64,000 bases of DNA, from positions 1,116,001 through 1,180,000 of the forward strand of contig NZ_WWCL01000001.1 of NCBI RefSeq assembly GCF_009857835.1, read 5' to 3'. This document shows, in pieces, positions 8,914-17,296 of the stretch. Under the pieces are notes generated by a model, which saw only the letters and a program-made list of their open reading frames with translations, did no database searches and was not told the DNA's origin. The first letter of the stretch is position 1, and each line of letters begins with the position of its first letter. The stretch comes from Duganella fentianensis (GTDB lineage Bacteria; Pseudomonadota; Gammaproteobacteria; Burkholderiales; Burkholderiaceae_D). Made by a program: the position numbers and the translations under genes.

Positions 8914-10752
8914 TTACAGCACGTCGCTGGCGTGGTCGGCCAGACGCGAGCGTTCACCCCGTGCCAGCGTCACATGGCCGCTGTGCGACCAGCCTTTGAA
9001 GCGGTCGACCACATAGGTCAGGCCGCTCGAACCTTCCGTCAGATACGGCGTGTCGATCTGGGCGATATTGCCCAGGCACAGGATCTTGGTGCCGGGGCCG
9101 GCACGCGTGACCAGCGTCTTGACCTGTTTCGGCGTCAGATTCTGCGCTTCGTCGATGATCAGGAACTTGTTGACGAAAGTACGGCCGCGCATGAAGTTGA
9201 GCGACTTGATCTTGATGCGCGAACGGATCAGATCCTGGGTGGCCGCACGGCCCCACTCGCCGCCATCGGAATCGGATTTGTTGAGCACTTCGAGGTTGTC
9301 GTCGAAGGCGCCCATCCATGGCGACATCTTTTCTTCCTCCGTGCCGGGCAGGAAGCCGATGTCTTCGCCCACGGGAACGGTGACGCGGGTGACGATGATC
9401 TCGTTGTACAGCTTGGTCTCTAGCACCTGCGCCAGACCGGCCGCCAGTGCCAGCAGGGTTTTACCCGTACCGGCCTGACCGAGCAGGGTGACGAAGTCGC
9501 ACTCGGGATTCATCAGCAGGTTGAGAGCGAAGTTCTGCTCGCGGTTACGCGCCGTCACGCCCCACACACTGTTCTTGTTGTGGCTGTAGTCGCGCAGGGT
9601 TTGCAGCACGGCCGTCTTGCCGTTGATCTGCTTGACCTGACCGTAGAACGGCGCTTCGCCATTCTTAGGTTCGAGGAACACGAACTGGTTGACCAGCAGG
9701 CTGGGAATGAAGGGGCCCGTCACGCGGTAGAAGGTCGCGCTCTGGCCGTTCTTGTTCTCCTGCCAGCTTTCCAGATCCTTGCCGTGCTTGCTCCAGAAAT
9801 CATCGGGCAGCTGCACGATGCCCGAGTACAGCAGGTCGGTATCTTCCAGTACGTGGTCGTTGAAATAGTCTTCCGCCGGCAGGCCCAGAGCACGGGCCTT
9901 GATGCGCATATTGATGTCTTTCGACACCAGTACCACATGGCGCCCATCCTGCTCGGCTTCCAGCGAACGCACCACCGACAGGATCTGGTTGTCGGCCTTG
10001 CCTACAGGCAGACCCAGCGGCAGATCGGCCGACTGGATACGGGTCTGGAAGTACAGCCGGCCCTTGGCATCCTTGTTGCCCAGTTTGGACAGGGGGATGC
10101 CCTGATCGATCGCATCGTCGTCCGTATTCGACATCAGCGCGTCCAGCGTGCGCGAGACCTGACGCGCATTGCGCGCCACTTCCGTCATGCCCTTCTTGTG
10201 GTTGTCCAGCTCTTCCAGCGTCATCATGGGCAGATACACATCGTGCTCTTCGAAGCGGAACAGCGAGGTCGGATCGTGCATCAGCACATTGGTGTCGAGT
10301 ACGAACAGCTTGGTAGCGCCGGTCTGGTCGGCATGGCGACTGGCGGACGATTTGAGCGGCACTTCCACCGGCTTGTGCTTGGCCGGGTGGGGCGCTTTGG
10401 TGCTGATAGGCGTGACCTTGCTGCGTGCAGCAGGCGCCACCTTGGCTCTGGCCGGCACTTTGGCGGGCTGGACCTCTGGCTCGGCCGCAGCGGCGGCTTT
10501 CAGCACGGCCGGTGCCGCCTTCAGTACGGCAGCCACGGCGCTGCCTTTGCCAGCCTTGCCGGCCGGTGCTTTCACGGCAGCCGGCGCTTTGGCCGCTGCG
10601 GTCTTGGCTTTGGCCGGCGCGGCTTTCTTGGTGGTGGCGGCCAGTTCAGGCTGGGCAGCCAGTGGCGCTATCGCGTGGGTGCCGCTGGCTTTGGGGTAAT
10701 CTTTGGCCAGCAGTATGGTCGCTGGCTGACTTGGAATTTTTGGCAGTGGCAT
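8914..10752 (-). CDS. PhoH-like protein (PIN domain plus PhoH ATPase) with long basic N-terminal extension
   Basis: 612 aa. Residues 1 to about 146 are a low-complexity Lys/Ala/Pro-rich tail. A PIN nuclease domain follows (VLDTNVLMHD, 151-160), then a linker and a PhoH P-loop domain with Walker A GQAGTGKT (425-432) and Walker B IIDEAQ (532-537). Fused PIN-PhoH proteins (PhoH2/YlaK type) are ATP-dependent RNA helicase/ribonucleases. The catalytic parts look intact. The extension is unusual for the family and resembles a nucleic-acid-binding tail. ATG 10752 has only a weak GAG upstream; a later start would remove the tail, but the frame is open throughout. Confidence 0.9.
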   Translation of the reverse strand: MPLPKIPSQPATILLAKDYPKASGTHAIAPLAAQPELAATTKKAAPAKAKTAAAKAPAAVKAPAGKAGKGSAVAAVLKAAPAVLKAAAAAEPEVQPAKVPARAKVAPAARSKVTPISTKAPHPAKHKPVEVPLKSSASRHADQTGATKLFVLDTNVLMHDPTSLFRFEEHDVYLPMMTLEELDNHKKGMTEVARNARQVSRTLDALMSNTDDDAIDQGIPLSKLGNKDAKGRLYFQTRIQSADLPLGLPVGKADNQILSVVRSLEAEQDGRHVVLVSKDINMRIKARALGLPAEDYFNDHVLEDTDLLYSGIVQLPDDFWSKHGKDLESWQENKNGQSATFYRVTGPFIPSLLVNQFVFLEPKNGEAPFYGQVKQINGKTAVLQTLRDYSHNKNSVWGVTARNREQNFALNLLMNPECDFVTLLGQAGTGKTLLALAAGLAQVLETKLYNEIIVTRVTVPVGEDIGFLPGTEEEKMSPWMGAFDDNLEVLNKSDSDGGEWGRAATQDLIRSRIKIKSLNFMRGRTFVNKFLIIDEAQNLTPKQVKTLVTRAGPGTKILCLGNIAQIDTPYLTEGSSGLTYVVDRFKGWSHSGHVTLARGERSRLADHASDVL

Positions 10753-11062
10753 CAGGATCTCATTTTCAAAAAAGCTGGAGGAATCCGCCCATAGGCGCAG
10801 CGCGCTGCCCGGCGCGCAGGGCGGCTGGCAACGTTGATAGCGGATGGGGTGGATGCGAGGGAAAACAACTTACAAGACTGCCGACGGGCGCTCATCTTGC
10901 CCGGGGAAAGAACCGCATGGTGACCGGCTGGCCACCATGTTGGGTGGAAGAAAGTACAGTGCTGACTCAAGGATAGGTGCCGTTTAGGCTGTTACGCCTG
11001 CTTGGTTAATAAACGTCTTACGACGTTCAGCAACGCTGGCGCTTGCAACACGCAACCGGTGA
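10753..11062. other. Intergenic region between PhoH and Bcp genes
   Basis: 310 bp with no supported gene. A short hairpin, AACGTC (11012-11017) / GACGTT (11022-11027), could end the bcp transcript, but its T-run is poor. The PhoH promoter must lie here; no element is clear enough to name. Confidence 0.4.
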
Positions 11063-11527
11063 TTAAGCCTGGTGCGCTACAAATTCCAGCACTTCATCGA
11101 CGTGACCTGCAACCTTCACGCCTCTCCATTCTTTCACTATTTGACCTTGAGCGTCAATCACAAACGTGCTGCGTTCAATGCCACGTACAGTCTTACCATA
11201 CATCTGTTTCATCTTCATGACGTCGAACAGCAGGCACAGCGTTTCGTCAGGATCGGAGATCAGTTCGAACGGCAGGCCCAGCTTGGTCTTGAAGCCTTCG
11301 TGCGAGCGCAGCGAATCGCGGCTGATGCCGTAGATTTCCGTGCCGGCGGCCTGAAACTGTGCATGCAGGTCACGGAAGGCGATGTTCTCGGTGGTGCAGC
11401 CCGGCGTATTGTCCTTGGGATAGAAGAACAGCACCGTGTAGCGGGCCGGACGGCCAGCCAGCTGGAAGGTCTGGCCACCCGTCATGGCGGCGGAAAAATC
11501 ACTTACTGCGGTAGGGCGGTCAGCCAC
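11063..11527 (-). CDS. bcp: Thioredoxin-dependent peroxiredoxin Bcp/PrxQ
   Basis: 154 aa, GTG start with AGGAGA correctly placed. Peroxidatic Cys44 lies in FYPKDNTPGCTTE, and the thioredoxin-fold body matches Bcp/PrxQ, which reduces H2O2 and organic hydroperoxides. The usual resolving cysteine five residues later is replaced by Ile49. The only other Cys is Cys98 (SDPDETLCLLF), at the site of the third, non-resolving Cys of E. coli Bcp. It may therefore act as a 1-Cys enzyme or use Cys98. It is followed upstream by the arn operon, whose last gene ends 59 bp away. Confidence 0.93.
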   Translation of the reverse strand: MADRPTAVSDFSAAMTGGQTFQLAGRPARYTVLFFYPKDNTPGCTTENIAFRDLHAQFQAAGTEIYGISRDSLRSHEGFKTKLGLPFELISDPDETLCLLFDVMKMKQMYGKTVRGIERSTFVIDAQGQIVKEWRGVKVAGHVDEVLEFVAHQA

Positions 11528-11586
11528 AGGCGTCTCCTGTTCAGTTGTTGGTTGCGCGCGCCGGCACTGGCTGGCAATAGCTTGTG

Positions 11587-12576
11587 CTAGTTGCGGCTAG
11601 CGGCACGGGCCTCGCCCTGAACGATCAACTGTCCCGAGCGGCCCGGCAGTTCGCCCCAGCTAATCGGGCAAACGGGCAAGGTCTGGTGCTGCACTTTCTG
11701 GTAGTAGTCGGCCATGGACGCGAGCTGATAGCCTTGCGCTTTCCATCCGGCCAGCAATTGCTCGAAGATGGGGGCAAGTTTTTGTCCTTCAAGCTCGGCA
11801 TGCAAAGTATATACATGGTCGCGCGTGGCACCGGCCGTCAGCTGCAGCAGGAAGTCGGCGATATTCGCCGTGCTGACGGTGACGCCGTTGATTTCGCGGC
11901 CCAGCAGTTCATCCAGCGTGGGCAGGGTGGTGGGCAGCTGCACGTGTTTGAGTACCGTGGCGCCATCGCTGAGCAGGTGCGGGCCGTCGGCCGGGTTGGC
12001 CAGCGTGCCATCGTCGTTGAGGCGGCAGCGGCCGTCGGAGGCGTAGGCATAGCCGGCCGTGTCATGCTCGGCAAAGGCCGCGGCATTCATCTGCCAGCCG
12101 GCTGCACCATGGGTGCGCGGCGCTACGCCATACACCTGACTAAAGCGGGCGGCCGCCTTGCGCATCATGCGGGTAGTCCAGCCGGCATCGCGCTGCGCCA
12201 CATTGTCCTGCCACAGCACGTGGTCCCAGGTGTGGATGCCGCATTCGAAACCGGCCGCCTGCACGCTGCGCAGTTCGGCAGCGCACTGTTTGCCGATGTC
12301 CGGCCCCGGTAGCAGGGTGCCGTACATCAGCGTTTTCAGACCGTAATGCTCGACCACCGAGGTGCGCGAGACTTTGCTGAAAAAACCGGGGCGCAGGGCG
12401 CGGCGTAAAGCCCAGCCCGTGTGATCTGGCCCCAGCGAGAACAGGAAGGTGGCGCCGGCCTGATGGGCCGACAGCATGCGCACCAGATTCAGGGTGCCTT
12501 CCCGGGTGCCGCGATAGGTGTCTATATCGATCTTCAACACCATCAGCGGTTTAGTCGTCGCAGTCGTCTCGCTCAA
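11587..12576 (-). CDS. arnD: ArnD, undecaprenyl-phosphate 4-formamido-arabinose deformylase
   Basis: 329 aa, polysaccharide deacetylase (CE4/NodB) fold. It begins MVLKIDIDTYRGTREG, with the metal/catalytic Asp pair, and contains FSLGPDHTGWALRRAL and CGIHTWDHVLWQD (HxxxH-type metal ligands), all diagnostic of ArnD. It removes the formyl group from the lipid-linked L-Ara4N intermediate before ArnT uses it. It is the last gene of the arn operon. The frame opens at a TTG (12576) ten bases past the upstream stop; an in-frame ATG at codon 12 is an equally plausible start. Confidence 0.92.
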   Translation of the reverse strand: MSETTATTKPLMVLKIDIDTYRGTREGTLNLVRMLSAHQAGATFLFSLGPDHTGWALRRALRPGFFSKVSRTSVVEHYGLKTLMYGTLLPGPDIGKQCAAELRSVQAAGFECGIHTWDHVLWQDNVAQRDAGWTTRMMRKAAARFSQVYGVAPRTHGAAGWQMNAAAFAEHDTAGYAYASDGRCRLNDDGTLANPADGPHLLSDGATVLKHVQLPTTLPTLDELLGREINGVTVSTANIADFLLQLTAGATRDHVYTLHAELEGQKLAPIFEQLLAGWKAQGYQLASMADYYQKVQHQTLPVCPISWGELPGRSGQLIVQGEARAASRN

Positions 12577-12585
12577 GGTCAGGTC

Positions 12586-13638
12586 TTAGTCCATCAGTTT
12601 CTGCGCTTCGGCTACCTGGCTGCGGTAGGCGTCGAAGATTTTTTTCAGGGCATCGGCCATGGTGGTGGTCGGTTTCCAGCCCAGCTCTTCGCAGGTGTTG
12701 GTAATTTTCGGTACGCGGTTTTTCACGTCCTGATAGCCGGCGCCGTAGTAGGCACCCGAAGTGGTTTCCACGATCTGCACTTTGGCGGCGCCTTCGGCGT
12801 ACTCAGGGTACTGTGGTGCCAGTTTCAGCATCATGTCGGCCAGTTCGCGGATCGAGTAGTTGTTGACCGGGTTGCCGATGTTGTAGATCTTGCCGCTGGC
12901 AGCGCCGTTCTTGTTCTCGATGATTTTCATCAGCGCATCGATACCGTCGTCGATGTCGGTGAAGGCACGCTTCTGGTGGCCGCCGTCCACCAGCGAGATG
13001 TTCTCGCCGCGTACGATGTGGCCGAAGAACTGGGTCACCACGCGCGAGGAACCTTCTTTTGGCGTATGGATGGAATCCAGACCGGCGCCGATCCAGTTAA
13101 ATGGACGGAACAGGGTGAAGTTCAGGCCTTCCATGCCGTAGCCCCAGATCACGCGATCCATCAGCTGCTTGGCGTTGGAGTAGATCCAGCGTGGCTTGTT
13201 GATCGGGCCGCAGATCAGTTCCGAGTTTTCCGGATCGAACTCTTCGTCGTGGCACATGCCATACACTTCCGAGGTCGAAGGGAATACCAGATGCTTGCCG
13301 TACTTGGCAGCCGAACGCACGATAGGCAGGTTGGCTTCGAAGTCCAGCTCGAACACGCGCAGCGGCGCCTTGACGTAGGTCGACGGGGTGGCAATCGCTA
13401 CCAGCGGCAGGATCACGTCGCATTTCTTGACGTGGTATTCCACCCACTCCTTGTTGATGGTGATGTCGCCTTCGAAGAAGTGCATGCGCGACTTGTAGCT
13501 CTCATTCTCCAGCAGGTCGGTGATACGGTCGGTATTCATGTCCATACCGTACACGTGCCAATCGGTGGTTTCCAGAATGCGCTTGGACAGGTGATGGCCG
13601 ATGAAGCCATTGACGCCGAGGATGAGGACTTTTTTCAT
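12586..13638 (-). CDS. UDP-glucuronate oxidative decarboxylase (ArnA C-terminal type; U4kpxs-like)
   Basis: 350 aa SDR enzyme. Rossmann motif GVNGFIG (8-14). Catalytic Thr122/Glu124 (STSEVYG), Tyr153 and Lys157 (YSNAK), and Arg308 align with E. coli ArnA Thr432, Glu434, Tyr463, Lys467 and Arg619 at a constant offset of about 310. It oxidises and decarboxylates UDP-GlcA to UDP-4-keto-pentose, the substrate of ArnB. In enterobacteria this is the C-terminal half of ArnA; here it is a separate gene, as in Ralstonia, whose homologue is described as a bifunctional UDP-4-keto-pentose/UDP-xylose synthase. Confidence 0.93.
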   Translation of the reverse strand: MKKVLILGVNGFIGHHLSKRILETTDWHVYGMDMNTDRITDLLENESYKSRMHFFEGDITINKEWVEYHVKKCDVILPLVAIATPSTYVKAPLRVFELDFEANLPIVRSAAKYGKHLVFPSTSEVYGMCHDEEFDPENSELICGPINKPRWIYSNAKQLMDRVIWGYGMEGLNFTLFRPFNWIGAGLDSIHTPKEGSSRVVTQFFGHIVRGENISLVDGGHQKRAFTDIDDGIDALMKIIENKNGAASGKIYNIGNPVNNYSIRELADMMLKLAPQYPEYAEGAAKVQIVETTSGAYYGAGYQDVKNRVPKITNTCEELGWKPTTTMADALKKIFDAYRSQVAEAQKLMD

Positions 13639-13677
13639 ATGCTGTTTTCCAGTGAGTGTTCAGTAGCCGCCGGACTA

Positions 13678-14646
13678 TCAGGCTGCCAGACGGGTTTGCA
13701 ACTGCTGGGCCGAGATGGCCACGCCATCGGCCGTAAGAGCGAGTATGGTAATAATGCCACCATCGCCGCAGACGCCAAAAACGCAATTATCCACTACTGT
13801 CAAGCCGAGTGGCAAACTTCGCGCTGCAACATTGTCGGTTTTGCCATTCTGCAGTACGCCGTGACGGTCGCCCAGGCGGGCCCGTTCGATCACATAGCGC
13901 ACCCCGTTGACATCGGTGAAAGCGCCCGGATAAGGCGGTGCCACAGCGCGGTGCAGGTTGTACACCTGCTGGGCCGGCAGGTGCCAGTCGATGCGGCCAT
14001 CTTCCGGCTTGCGCCCGCTGAAATAGCCACCCTTGCTGAGGTCATTGTTAATGCGTGGCGCCGTGCCATCGAGCAGCGAAGGCAGCACGCGCCACAGCGC
14101 CTGCTCGGCCGCCACGGTGACTTTGCCGAATACTTCAAAGGCCGTATCGTCGGGCAGGATGGGCACTACCATCTGCGAGACGATGGCGCCGGCGTCGGGC
14201 TTGACGGTCATTTCATGCAGCGTTGCGCCAGTCTCGGTAGCGCCATGCAGTACGGCCCAGTTGACGGGCGCGCGGCCGCGGAATTCCGGCAGCAGCGAAC
14301 CGTGCATATTGAAGGCCGGCGCTACTTCCAGCAGGCTGGCCGGCAGCATGTGGCGGTAGTAGAAGCTGAAGATGAATTCAGGATCGGCCGCCTTTACCTG
14401 CGCCAGCAGTTCCGCCGATTTGGCGTCGGGCGGGGTGATGTAGGGGATGCCTTCGGTCTGGCACAGGCTGACGACGGATTCGAACCAGATGTTCTCCGTC
14501 GCGCTGTCCTCGTGGGTCACCACCAGCGCCACATCGACGCCGCCGGCCAGCAGCACCTTGAGGCAGCGCACGCCCACGTTATGGTAGGCGAATACCACGG
14601 CGCGCGGACGTGGCTCGGGTTCGTAGCTGTTCATGGCATCAGTCAT
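13678..14646 (-). CDS. UDP-Ara4N formyltransferase (ArnA N-terminal type)
   Basis: 322 aa. Catalytic Asn113 and His115 (FNMHGSLLP) and Asp151 (KPDAGAIV) reproduce the Asn102/His104/Asp140 triad of E. coli ArnA with identical spacing. A C-terminal subdomain follows. It transfers a formyl group from N10-formyl-tetrahydrofolate to UDP-L-Ara4N, the second half-reaction of ArnA, encoded here on its own. The start overlaps the end of arnC by eight bases, so translation is coupled. Confidence 0.93.
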   Translation of the reverse strand: MTDAMNSYEPEPRPRAVVFAYHNVGVRCLKVLLAGGVDVALVVTHEDSATENIWFESVVSLCQTEGIPYITPPDAKSAELLAQVKAADPEFIFSFYYRHMLPASLLEVAPAFNMHGSLLPEFRGRAPVNWAVLHGATETGATLHEMTVKPDAGAIVSQMVVPILPDDTAFEVFGKVTVAAEQALWRVLPSLLDGTAPRINNDLSKGGYFSGRKPEDGRIDWHLPAQQVYNLHRAVAPPYPGAFTDVNGVRYVIERARLGDRHGVLQNGKTDNVAARSLPLGLTVVDNCVFGVCGDGGIITILALTADGVAISAQQLQTRLAA

Positions 14647-15649
14647 GGGGACGTCCTACCGTGCGTTTTTCCACGCCTTCCGGCGCTTCGTAAGCTTGGC
14701 CCGGCTGCTGTTCGAGGATGGTCTGCACCACATAGCGGGGACGCGCGCGTACCTGCTGGAAGATGCGGCCCACGTATTCGCCGAGCAGACCGATACCGAA
14801 CAGTATGGTGCCCATGAAGAAGAAGGCAATCGCGAACAGGGTGAACAGACCCTCCGCCTCGGCGCCTAGGAATAATCGGCGCACCAGCAGCACGGCCACC
14901 AGCAGGGCCGAAGCCAGCGACAGCAGGATGCCGAACATGGAGAAGAACTGCAGCGGCACCAGCGAGAAGCCGGTCACCAGATCGAAGTTCAGACGGATCA
15001 GGCTATACAGCGAATACTTCGATTCGCCGGCCGCGCGCTCTTCGTGTTCGACGATGATTTCCGTCGGGTTGCGCGCAAAGCGGTAGGCCAGCGCCGGTAC
15101 GAAGGTATTCACTTCGCCGCACTGATTGACCAGATCGATCACATTGCGGCCATAGGCGCGCAGCATATTGCCCTGATCAGTGATCTTGATGTTGGTGATG
15201 TTCTCGCGCAGGTGGTTCATGGCCTTGGAAGCATAGGTGCGCCAGGCGCTGTCCTGCCGCTTGCGGCGGATCGAGCCGACATAATCGTAGCCTTCGCGTA
15301 CCTTGGCCACCAGATTGCCGATTTCCTCGGGCGGGTTCTGCAGGTCGGCGTCGAGTGTGATCATGATCTCGCCGCGCGCCGCTTCGAAGCCGGCCAGTAT
15401 CGCCATGTGCTGGCCGTAGTTACCGTTGAACAGCACCACACGCGTCACGTCGGGACGGGCGCGGAACTGCTCGGCCAGGATAGACACCGAGTTATCGCGG
15501 CTGCCATCGTTAACGAACACGATTTCGTAGCGGCTACCGAGCTTGTCGAGTGCCGGATACAGACGGTCGAACAGGGTCTGCAGGCCGGCCTGCTCGTTAT
15601 ACACGGGGATAACGACGGAGATTTCTGGTTTCATTGCGGTCGTACTCAT
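14639..15649 (-). CDS. arnC: ArnC, undecaprenyl-phosphate 4-formamido-arabinose transferase
   Basis: 336 aa GT2 glycosyltransferase. The catalytic domain opens ISVVIPVYNEQAGL, with nucleotide-binding FVNDGSRDNS and a DAD metal site (ITLDADLQNPPEE). KITDQGNMLRAYGR is the acceptor region. Two C-terminal membrane helices (about 235-300) anchor it to the inner membrane. It loads formyl-Ara4N onto undecaprenyl phosphate. The ATG overlaps the arnB stop by four bases. Confidence 0.93.
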   Translation of the reverse strand: MSTTAMKPEISVVIPVYNEQAGLQTLFDRLYPALDKLGSRYEIVFVNDGSRDNSVSILAEQFRARPDVTRVVLFNGNYGQHMAILAGFEAARGEIMITLDADLQNPPEEIGNLVAKVREGYDYVGSIRRKRQDSAWRTYASKAMNHLRENITNIKITDQGNMLRAYGRNVIDLVNQCGEVNTFVPALAYRFARNPTEIIVEHEERAAGESKYSLYSLIRLNFDLVTGFSLVPLQFFSMFGILLSLASALLVAVLLVRRLFLGAEAEGLFTLFAIAFFFMGTILFGIGLLGEYVGRIFQQVRARPRYVVQTILEQQPGQAYEAPEGVEKRTVGRPHD

Positions 15650-16785
15650 TTGATCAGGATCGCTTTCACGGCGGCCACGGTGCGCTCGACGTCGGCCATG
15701 GTCATGGCGTAGAACATCGGCAGCGTCACGGTCAGGCGGCCGATGCGCTCGGCCACGGGGAACATGCCTTCCTTGAAGCCCCGTTCGCGGTACATGGTGA
15801 ACAGATGGATAGGGGCATAGTGGTAGCCGGTGCCGATGTTATAGCCTTCCTGCAGGGCGCGCATGAAGTTTGCGCGGGTGCCGGGGCCGTTGTCGGGCAG
15901 GATGATCTGGAACAGGTGGTAGTTGCTGCTGTCGAAAGCCTGCAGCGGCAGCTGGGCGCCGGACTTGGCTTCGAAATCGCTGCCGAAGCACTCGTAGTAG
16001 TGGCGTGCCAGCGCGCGGCGGTGCGCCGTGATGGCAGCGATATTGGCGAACTGGCCCAGACCGATGGCGGCCATGATGTCGCTCATATTGTATTTGCCGC
16101 CGAGGACATCGACATCGATACCATCGACGCCGCTGCGGGTCACACCCTGCAGGCGGTATTTTTCGGCCAGACGGGCTTCTTCCGGCGTGTTCAGTACCAG
16201 CGCGCCGCCTTCGCCGGTGGTGATGTTCTTGTTGGCCTGGAAGCTGAACGAGACAAAGTCGCCAAAGGCGCCGATGCGCTGGCCCTTCCATTCAGAGCCG
16301 AAGGCTTGCGCCGCATCTTCCACCACGCGCAGATTGTGCTTGCGGGCGATGGCGTACAGACGGTCCATGTCGACGGGCAGGCCGGACAGGTAGACCGGAA
16401 TGATGGCCTTGGTACGCGGGGTGATGGCCGCCTCCACCTTGTCCAGATCAAGGTTGCGGGTCAGCGGATCGATGTCGGCGAACACCGGAGTGGCGCCCAC
16501 TTCGATGATGACGTTGGCCGTGGCTACCCACGAAATCGGCGTGGTGATCACTTCGTCGCCGGGGCCTATGCCGGCGATGCGCAGCGCGATCTCCATGGTG
16601 CAGGTGCCGGAATTGAAGGTGCGCACAGGGCGGCCACCGAAGTATTCCGACATCTGCGCTTCGAAAGCCTGGACTTTCGGGCCGCTGGTGATCCAGCCGG
16701 AGCGCAGCACGTCGCCGACGGCAGCGATGGTGGCTTCATCGATAGTAGGCTTGGAGAAGGGCAGGAAAGGCAGGGCAGAGGTCAT
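15646..16785 (-). CDS. arnB: ArnB, UDP-4-keto-pentose aminotransferase
   Basis: 379 aa from the ATG at 16785 (a GTG three codons earlier is possible). DegT/DnrJ/EryC1/StrS PLP enzyme. The PLP lysine is in SFSFQANKN (Lys186), and the N-terminal PFSKPTI and FNSGTCTMEIAL match ArnB. It makes UDP-L-Ara4N from UDP-4-keto-pentose using glutamate. It sits between the SMR gene and arnC, with a 4-bp overlap to arnC. Confidence 0.93.
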   Translation of the reverse strand: MTSALPFLPFSKPTIDEATIAAVGDVLRSGWITSGPKVQAFEAQMSEYFGGRPVRTFNSGTCTMEIALRIAGIGPGDEVITTPISWVATANVIIEVGATPVFADIDPLTRNLDLDKVEAAITPRTKAIIPVYLSGLPVDMDRLYAIARKHNLRVVEDAAQAFGSEWKGQRIGAFGDFVSFSFQANKNITTGEGGALVLNTPEEARLAEKYRLQGVTRSGVDGIDVDVLGGKYNMSDIMAAIGLGQFANIAAITAHRRALARHYYECFGSDFEAKSGAQLPLQAFDSSNYHLFQIILPDNGPGTRANFMRALQEGYNIGTGYHYAPIHLFTMYRERGFKEGMFPVAERIGRLTVTLPMFYAMTMADVERTVAAVKAILIK

Positions 16786-16854
16786 GGTATGCACTCGTAT
16801 GTGTAAGGTGGTTAGTCTTGGTCAGACAGTATGGGCCGCATTCTAAAGCCAGAC

Positions 16855-17226
16855 TCAGGTCCGCGCCAGTAAGGCGACGCCAACCAGAATCACGGCGATG
16901 GCGAACAGGCGCTGGAAAGTCAGCGCTTCGCCGAACAAATACCAGGCGCCGATGGCGGTGACCACATAGCCCAGCGACAGCATGGGGTAGGCGATCGTCA
17001 CGTCGACACGCGACAGGGCAATGATCCACAGGACCACCGATAGGACGTAGCAGGTCAGGCCGCCGATGATGGGCAGCTGGGTTGCGACCTTGAGGCCGAC
17101 GCTGAACAGATTGTTCATCGTCAGGTGGATTTCACCCACATTGCGGGCACCCGCTTTGAGCAGCAACTGGGCGACGGCGTTGAGCAGCACGCCGAATACG
17201 ATAAAACTGAAGGTGGCAATATTCAT
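16855..17226 (-). CDS. SMR/EamA-type membrane protein, probable Ara4N-lipid flippase subunit (ArnE/F-like)
   Basis: 123 aa, four predicted membrane helices, with AQLLLKAGARNVG and VDVTIAYPMLSLGYVVTAIGAW, a pattern of small multidrug resistance proteins and ArnE/ArnF. Its place between arnT and arnB implies flipping of undecaprenyl-phosphate-Ara4N across the inner membrane. Enterobacteria use an ArnE-ArnF heterodimer; only one such gene is visible here, so a homodimer, or a partner elsewhere, is implied. Confidence 0.8.
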   Translation of the reverse strand: MNIATFSFIVFGVLLNAVAQLLLKAGARNVGEIHLTMNNLFSVGLKVATQLPIIGGLTCYVLSVVLWIIALSRVDVTIAYPMLSLGYVVTAIGAWYLFGEALTFQRLFAIAVILVGVALLART

Positions 17227-17296
17227 GCAGTAAATCAGACTTTCTAATCAGCGCTGGCGCGGATGCGGCGCCAGCTCGGGGGACGGTACTTGATGC

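Noticed and set aside
12421-14817. A 798-codon open frame on the plus strand opposite the arn genes
   Set aside because: It is antisense to three well-supported enzymes, has shadow composition (His/Gln/Arg-rich) and shows no domain. High GC keeps the frame open.
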